DNA from: Harmothoe impar
Taxonomy: Eukaryota > Annelida > Polychaeta > Phyllodocida > Polynoidae
Assembly: GCA_947462335.1 (NCBI GenBank)
Contig: OX381714.1
Location: forward strand, 17,828,618-17,892,617
Reading direction: 5' to 3'
Length of the DNA: 64,000 bases
Positions 60,501-64,000 of the stretch are shown here, piece by piece. The notes beneath the pieces were generated by a model, which saw nothing but the letters and a program-made list of their open reading frames with translations, had not been told where the DNA came from and searched no databases. Both the position numbers and the translations under genes were made by a program. The number at the start of each line of letters is the position of its first letter. Within the stretch, counting starts at the first letter, position 1.

Positions 60501-61743
60501 CAAGGAACTCAAGGTGGCGAGAATACAAACCGGGATCTACAGACCAAATTCTAATGGTCAACTTGAAAGAATGCATAGGGTGTGGGGAGATATGGTCTCA
60601 AAATATGTGACAGATCCAAGAAGATGGGATGAGACAGTACCTTCGGCACTTCTGGCGATACGAACAGCCCACAGTGAAGTGAAGGGACATTCTCCTTTCT
60701 ATCTGCTGCATGGACGGGATCCACTTCTACCATTGGACACCCTCCTCAAGCCAAGACAAAAATATCTGGGAGAAGAAGTCCATAAGGAAATACTGCAGAG
60801 ACATCACCAAGCCATGACTTCTGTCCAAAGACACATGAAGAAAGCACAGGCACGAATGCGGATGTATCATGACCGAAAAAGCAAGGATGAAAAATTACAG
60901 GTAGGAGACCCAGTATATCTCTACAACAATAGGAGGGCAAACAAGATTGATAAAAGATGGATACCGTACTACAGAATAGTGGAAGAATTAACACCTGTAA
61001 ATTACAGGGTGAGAAATCAGCTGACCGGCCAATTGATTAAGATCCATAAAATTCATCTGAGGAAGGCAAATCTAGAGTGGAAGATGCCAGCTCCTGAGCG
61101 ACCCATGAGAAGGGCAAGAGTTGCTGCACCAGAAGATGAGGAAGAAGAGTCCGAGATGGATGATGACCTTCCACGAAGACATGGAAGAGCCAGAGGTAGT
61201 GATAATAACTCAGCCTCTAGTGATGACAGTGGAGATGATGGAGATGATGACGAGGAACAAGGGAACTGGTCAGAAGAAGACCATGTTCCATTGGCTCGAC
61301 TCAGAGAGAGAATAAGGACTGAGGAGTCCTCCTCTAGTTCAGATAGTGATGTTCCATTGGCTGAGCTACGTCGCAGGTGGAGAACAGAAGAAGTCACTCA
61401 ACCTGAGGATGCCACTGGAGCAGTTGGATCACTTGAATCTGAGATAAGTGGACTAGAGGGGATGGAGGGCGCTGTAGGTGGAAATGATCTCATGGAAAGT
61501 GAGGTCACCAGTGGAACCAAGAGGCGTAGAGACAGCAGTGAGAGCGAAGTTGCAGAAGGAAGGCAAGAAGAAAAGCGCAGAATATTAGAGCCTCGAAGTG
61601 AAGGACAAAGTGGAAAACGTAGTCGGAAGAATAGCAGTGAAGAATCAGAGGAGAAACCAGGAAAATCCAGGAGATTAAATACAGTGGAAAAGAAGACGGA
61701 CAAAGTGAAACAGCTTCTACAGTTAGTAGCTGACATGATATAA
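57499..61743 (+). CDS. pol: Pol (protease, RT, RNase H, integrase), -1 frame after gag
   Basis: Made as Gag-Pol by frameshift at 57,493-57,499; the open frame itself starts at 57,334. Order: aspartic protease with LLDTGAQVSLIS (Asp codon 57,754) and IIMGWDI; reverse transcriptase with the YLDD active site (58,987-58,998); RNase H with YTDAS (Asp codon 59,434), IEREAYA and RTDHKPL; integrase with an H-H-C-C zinc site (His at 60,079 and 60,093; C-V-T-C at 60,184-60,195) and catalytic D-D-35-E (codons 60,277, 60,457, 60,565); then a GPY/F-like module (KRWIPYYRIVEELTP). From 61,090 to the stop there is a ~215-residue acidic, Ser-rich tail with no chromodomain seen, holding two copies of a VPLAxLRxRxRTEE motif. 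All catalytic residues are present, so it looks active. Confidence 0.93.
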   Translation, partial: RTGGSSPVGWTQYKERDHWVMPRRSRFGKQSVKKRERTPNYNNHHLTIENTVPPHERRITITQRVEADKPSCKIKIGKLVTRSLLDTGAQVSLISAAFFNQVKRQGNILVRRTCIQLIGADGRNLETWGEVVLTVHLGGEEITHSFLIVDALNHPIIMGWDIICEKGMVIDGAARKVCFKGVEIELQSDLEVSSLVRLVETVQLPPQTVGCCVAKRARTTGHKVGEYLCTAIPTGVLADEPGVMVMNTLNQVRKGKNFMINLVNSTGRHYTLKKGTVIGTMEEINHVKQREVASVGIPIQKKTKRKVNTIEELLQENQDMFAASDKELGRTHLMEMTIDTGDSPPIAMKAYRAPLQKRKFIEEKVDELLKAGLITKSRSPWSAPVVIVSKKDGGDRLCIDYRKLNDVTKKYVWPLPHIDDLLASFNGAKYFSSLDLRSGYYQVEMNKGDREKTTFATHCGLFQFNVMPFGLTNAPGMFQELMTEVLKGIHGVYATAYLDDVIVWSRTEKEHLEHLTEVFNRIRQAGLKLKRSKCDLFKRELQYLGHTISAEGVKPQSGKIDIIKNVAQPENATDVRSFLGMTSYYRRYIADYATLAGPLTTLTKKNAEFNWTEECETAFKTLKEALVSPKVLAYPDMTKPFIVYTDASGTAVGSVLLQEQEGRMRAIEYVSSQLNKTQKKWPTIEREAYAIMYAVQKFRPYLWGSKFTIRTDHKPLQFMFKSEIKNIKIQKWAMQLSEFNCKIEYISGPQNKQADFLSRLKSVNVINMDQLEATSVEELDMEQGQEQDVENEILLPAFELGDGPVDMKLEQGKDANLGKLRNDPRYATFGDILYYLSDEPNPGLRVVIPGHMRRLVLEQCHDQMSHMGVDKTYYRIRESFHWPRMFKDVAKYVSQCVTCNCRGLKKITPPLREMDKVHRPFEKVSMDIVGPYPESYSENRYLLTMMDIYSGWPEMFPIPDKSAETVARKILEEVIPRHACMQTLLSDNGLEFVNRVMDEICKELKVARIQTGIYRPNSNGQLERMHRVWGDMVSKYVTDPRRWDETVPSALLAIRTAHSEVKGHSPFYLLHGRDPLLPLDTLLKPRQKYLGEEVHKEILQRHHQAMTSVQRHMKKAQARMRMYHDRKSKDEKLQVGDPVYLYNNRRANKIDKRWIPYYRIVEELTPVNYRVRNQLTGQLIKIHKIHLRKANLEWKMPAPERPMRRARVAAPEDEEEESEMDDDLPRRHGRARGSDNNSASSDDSGDDGDDDEEQGNWSEEDHVPLARLRERIRTEESSSSSDSDVPLAELRRRWRTEEVTQPEDATGAVGSLESEISGLEGMEGAVGGNDLMESEVTSGTKRRRDSSESEVAEGRQEEKRRILEPRSEGQSGKRSRKNSSEESEEKPGKSRRLNTVEKKTDKVKQLLQLVADMI

Positions 61744-61962
61744 GGTTAAATGGACCCCCTGTGGAGTTGGGGGCAGAATATCTCCACCGGCAGCAACCGG
61801 ATCGTAAGAGCCGATCAATTGTCGCATCGGGACCTCAGGAAGAGTTTTCCGAACCACGAGATTTTCTTATATTTTAGCATTGTTATTAACACTATATAGT
61901 CGCTATAATATCTATATTAGACTTTAAGAATATAATCTGGGAAGAGTGAGGAGACATTTGAA

Positions 61963-62003
61963 CCTGTCTCATAATATCTGGCGACCCGGAGTTGTGAGAC
62001 AGG
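61963..62003 (+). ncRNA. Hairpin 1 with TGGCGACCCGGAG loop
   Basis: 9-bp stem CCTGTCTCA / TGAGACAGG closing a 23-nt loop with ATATCTGGCGACCCGGAG. First of three. Role unknown. Confidence 0.6.
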
Positions 62004-62180
62004 CATCAAAAATAGTTTACTCCCTCATAAGTGCATAATATCATATAGTAGAAGGGTTAGCCATAGTGTGAACTGTGTATCATAAGTAAGTCATAATATT
62101 AGTTATATGTGTACAGTATCAGCATAGTGTTTAAGAGTAGGTGGAGAAATAGTTGAACAGGCAGAGTTTAGGTCTGGCCA

Positions 62181-62213
62181 CCTTAGATTATTTGGCGAAC
62201 CAAAATTCTAAGG
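62181..62213 (+). ncRNA. Hairpin 2 with TTTGGCGAACC loop
   Basis: 7-bp stem CCTTAGA / TCTAAGG closing a 19-nt loop with TTATTTGGCGAACCAAAAT. The stem sequence is unlike hairpins 1 and 3, but pairing is kept. Confidence 0.5.
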
Positions 62214-62302
62214 CAGGTATTGAAATTTGTATCATTTCCTAATAGTTCATAATTATATTAGGAAGGGTAGTGAGATCTAAGGTAGTAGAGGTTTGAGGAC
62301 GT

Positions 62303-62343
62303 CTTGCCACAGAATATTTGGCGACCCGAAGTTTGGTGGCAAG
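62303..62343 (+). ncRNA. Hairpin 3 with TTTGGCGACCCGAAG loop
   Basis: 8-bp stem CTTGCCAC / GTGGCAAG closing a 25-nt loop with AATATTTGGCGACCCGAAG. All three hairpins are followed by a similar tail (GCATCAAAA / GTATTGAAA / GCGTCAAAA). Confidence 0.6.
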
Positions 62344-62489
62344 CGTCAAAACTCATTGTTCCTCTCAGTTTAATATAGGGTGGCTTCATGATTTTATGGT
62401 TTGACCTTTTTCAACAATAAGGATGAATCTGTCCTTAGATTAAGGCTCTAGCCAGAAATTCAGTAGGTTAGTTGACTGATATTACCAAC

Positions 62490-63392
62490 ATGGCGAGTAA
62501 CACTCCTAATACATCATCCGGTGATATAGAATTCCAGATAAAAGCTTTTAATATGAAGAAAATAGTTTTATACAGTACATATTTCAAGGTATTGGAAGAA
62601 TCTAGGAACAGTGAATATTTTAAGAACAACCCATCCGATAAGGAACAAATCATCACACTCCCTCCTATTTTGACCGTTTCTGAATACATTTCTGTTTTTA
62701 AAATTTTGTCTCTTGCTCCATCTGTATGGGTTGCAGCCAGATGGATGTGGCACTGCATTTCTGAGTCAGTCCCACCGGACCCACAAAGATATATAGAAAT
62801 CTTGACATTTCTTTCTTGTGATGACATTCTGAAACAACTAATTTGGTATGCAGCCTACCTGTACAGAGCTGACGCTCATGTTCTGTTGGGCATGTCATTG
62901 AATATATGGGGCCAGAAGACACATTTCGGGGAATGGACACTTAAGGTTCTGAGTAATGTGACTGATATGCCCTCTGAGAAAATCCTGTCAAAAATAATCA
63001 CTTTAGATGGGGAACAGAGGTTCTCTCTAAACAAAATCAGAAAATTATTGAGGGACAATTTGCGATTAAAAGAGCATCTGGCTAAGAGAGAGATTGTTCC
63101 TTGTGGGTTGTGTGACTTGGAAATGGCATATACAACAGTAGATGGGGGATGGCAATTGAAATTGGGGGGCCGTATGCCATGTTGTGGATTGGTGGTGCAC
63201 TCTGCATGTTTTTGGAAAGAGCTAGGAAAAGAAGAACGCTTGTATCAGTGTAAATGTGGAGGAGCCATATCTGTTCATACTGGGAAGCATGTACCTTATG
63301 AATACACATTATATAATGCAATGCTTATAACGGGAGGCAGATGGAGGAGAGGAATTCCATTGGACGCAGACATACCACCACCTAAAAGATAA
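62490..63392 (+). CDS. Accessory ORF: BTB-like plus C4HC3 zinc domain (possible ubiquitin ligase)
   Basis: 300 residues from the ATG at 62,490 (ACCAACATGG, strong context). Residues about 10-120 resemble a BTB/POZ fold: KKIVLYSTYFKVLEES, then ITLPPILTVSEYISVFKIL, then the helix pair ILTFLSCDDILKQLIWYAA. Residues 205-256 hold a zinc pattern C205-x2-C208-x22-C231-C232-x4-H237-x2-C240-x13-C254-x-C256, closest to RING/PHD-type C4HC3 fingers. BTB proteins commonly recruit cullin-3, and C4HC3 RING-type fingers can recruit E2 enzymes, so a role in ubiquitylating a host restriction factor is an inference worth testing. It lies between pol and env in the same orientation; env's acceptor follows 88 bp after its stop. 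No gypsy-element gene of this kind is known to me. Fold assignments rest on pattern only. Confidence 0.7.
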   Translation: MASNTPNTSSGDIEFQIKAFNMKKIVLYSTYFKVLEESRNSEYFKNNPSDKEQIITLPPILTVSEYISVFKILSLAPSVWVAARWMWHCISESVPPDPQRYIEILTFLSCDDILKQLIWYAAYLYRADAHVLLGMSLNIWGQKTHFGEWTLKVLSNVTDMPSEKILSKIITLDGEQRFSLNKIRKLLRDNLRLKEHLAKREIVPCGLCDLEMAYTTVDGGWQLKLGGRMPCCGLVVHSACFWKELGKEERLYQCKCGGAISVHTGKHVPYEYTLYNAMLITGGRWRRGIPLDADIPPPKR

Positions 63393-63480
63393 CCTTGTTG
63401 TAGTAATAATAGCTATGTTTGATCATTTAGTTTTCAGTGCTAAGTTATTTCATTTTTGTTCATCTTTTATTCATTTTTAG

Positions 63481-64000
63481 ACCTTCGGTGTTAATCGGGC
63501 TGATAATTTTTAGCGGCATAGTAGGGACAATAGCTGGAAATGATGTAGAACATGTCTTCTTCCGAAGTCGGTCCGAAGTTCACACGACAAGATCCAGATG
63601 GATAGTGGGACTGGTTATTGACTTTGATGCCTATGAACAGTACCTCCTTTTTACTAATAGGACAATGAATAAGACCTTTCAGACAACTCAAGAAGGGAAG
63701 ACATATTTTGATGGTTTGCATTTTAGCAGTCAGTATCGGAATAGGGAGTACAAAAAGATTAATATCACTTTGGACAAGGCAGAAGAGAGGCGCTTAGAAC
63801 AATATTATTTCATCCTCAGGTCATATATTCAGGAACTTTTGATTCTACAAGATTTGCACAATAAGAATTGGCAGGAATTTTCAGAAATCAAGAAAATTGG
63901 TCATAGTGAACTAGAAGCACAAAGAGGCAAACGTTCTATTGGCATATTAGCTGGAATATTTAGTGGGGTTGCCTTCTTTAAAACGATGCAGTTGCAGAAG
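63481..64000 (+). CDS. env: Env-like glycoprotein, 5' part (runs off the window)
   Basis: Open for 173 codons from 63,482 to the window end without a plausible start ATG near its beginning. It follows a strong splice acceptor (pyrimidine tract and TTTTTAG ending at 63,480). The first residues are hydrophobic, as in a signal peptide. Downstream are N-glycosylation sites, a helical stretch, and a furin-type site RGKR (63,923-63,934) followed at once by a Gly/Ile/Phe-rich hydrophobic segment, the layout of a class I-like surface/fusion subunit boundary. The general plan resembles errantivirus/baculovirus-F-type envelope proteins, but the family cannot be settled from this part. The transmembrane anchor and C-terminus are outside the window. 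The start codon probably comes from the leader exon at 52,030. Confidence 0.75.

Larger units (their letters stand above)
61744..62489 (+). other. Pol-to-accessory-ORF spacer
   Basis: Non-coding, 746 bp. Holds three related hairpins (listed separately) and possible splice acceptors before the next ORF (AG at 62,437-62,438 and 62,454-62,455, after a pyrimidine-rich stretch near 62,400). Confidence 0.5.
51255..64000 (+). mobile_element. Large env-bearing Ty3/gypsy (metavirid) element, 5' part
   Basis: Order: inferred LTR, tRNA-His-like primer site, long leader with tandem arrays and a C2H2 ORF, gag, pol (protease, RT, RNase H, integrase), hairpin cluster, BTB/zinc-domain ORF, env. RT before integrase makes it Ty3/gypsy. 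At least 12.7 kb lies inside the window and the 3' part is cut off. Gag, pol, the accessory ORF and the visible part of env have no stops or frameshifts apart from the programmed one, so the copy looks young. The extra ORFs and the long leader set it apart from ordinary gypsy elements. Confidence 0.9.

Noticed and set aside
61053..61736. Two minus-strand frames of 112-114 codons opposite the pol tail
   Set aside because: Shadows of the Ser/Glu-rich sense codons; composition (Ser/Leu runs) is the complement of the real gene.
1..64000. tRNA, rRNA or CRISPR-type features
   Set aside because: No cloverleaf, rRNA block or spaced direct-repeat array was recognised; the regular arrays at 52-56 kb are head-to-tail tandem repeats without spacers.

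Overview
This is nuclear DNA from a marine-type invertebrate animal. The evidence is two multi-exon genes with consensus GT-AG introns, many short terminal-inverted-repeat (TIR) elements of kinds common in marine invertebrate genomes, and an env-bearing Ty3/gypsy element. There are no operons or prokaryotic signals. The phylum cannot be decided from the sequence.

Layout. Positions 1-20,000 are gene-poor and hold about a dozen non-autonomous DNA elements (GGGAGTC-rich, CCCGTAACTAG, GGCCACACC, CCCAGTGGGCACA and CTGGGGCTCGATTCATAA families, and others), one decayed LINE reverse-transcriptase fragment (7.4-8.2 kb) and simple repeats. A small open frame at 20,021-20,662 could be a real gene for a membrane or secreted protein. 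Positions 20,981-24,772 form a near-palindrome with ~1 kb arms, each arm carrying five RFX X-box-like sites. Smaller palindromes and TIR elements follow to 27.3 kb.

Positions 27.4-49.4 kb contain a tandem gene duplication: two 11-coding-exon genes (28,571-35,095 and 42,859-48,133) for closely related rhodopsin-class GPCRs of 472 and 474 residues. Each has a signal peptide on a split first exon and a long ectodomain. Exon lengths and phases are identical except for a two-codon difference in exon 4. The flanking DNA was copied too and has since been broken up by insertions.

From 51,255 to the end of the window lies most of one large Ty3/gypsy (metavirid) element: an inferred 5' LTR, a tRNA-His-like primer site, a ~4.3 kb leader with three tandem arrays and a C2H2 zinc-finger ORF, gag with three zinc knuckles, pol reached by a textbook -1 frameshift site, three hairpins with different stems but a shared loop, an unusual ORF with a BTB-like and a C4HC3 (RING/PHD-like) zinc domain, and the first part of an env gene with a furin site. 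A leader splice donor after a short start-codon exon matches the phase of an acceptor in front of env, so env is probably made from a spliced subgenomic RNA. Env and the 3' LTR run off the window. The two accessory ORFs and the hairpin set are the best candidates for something undescribed.
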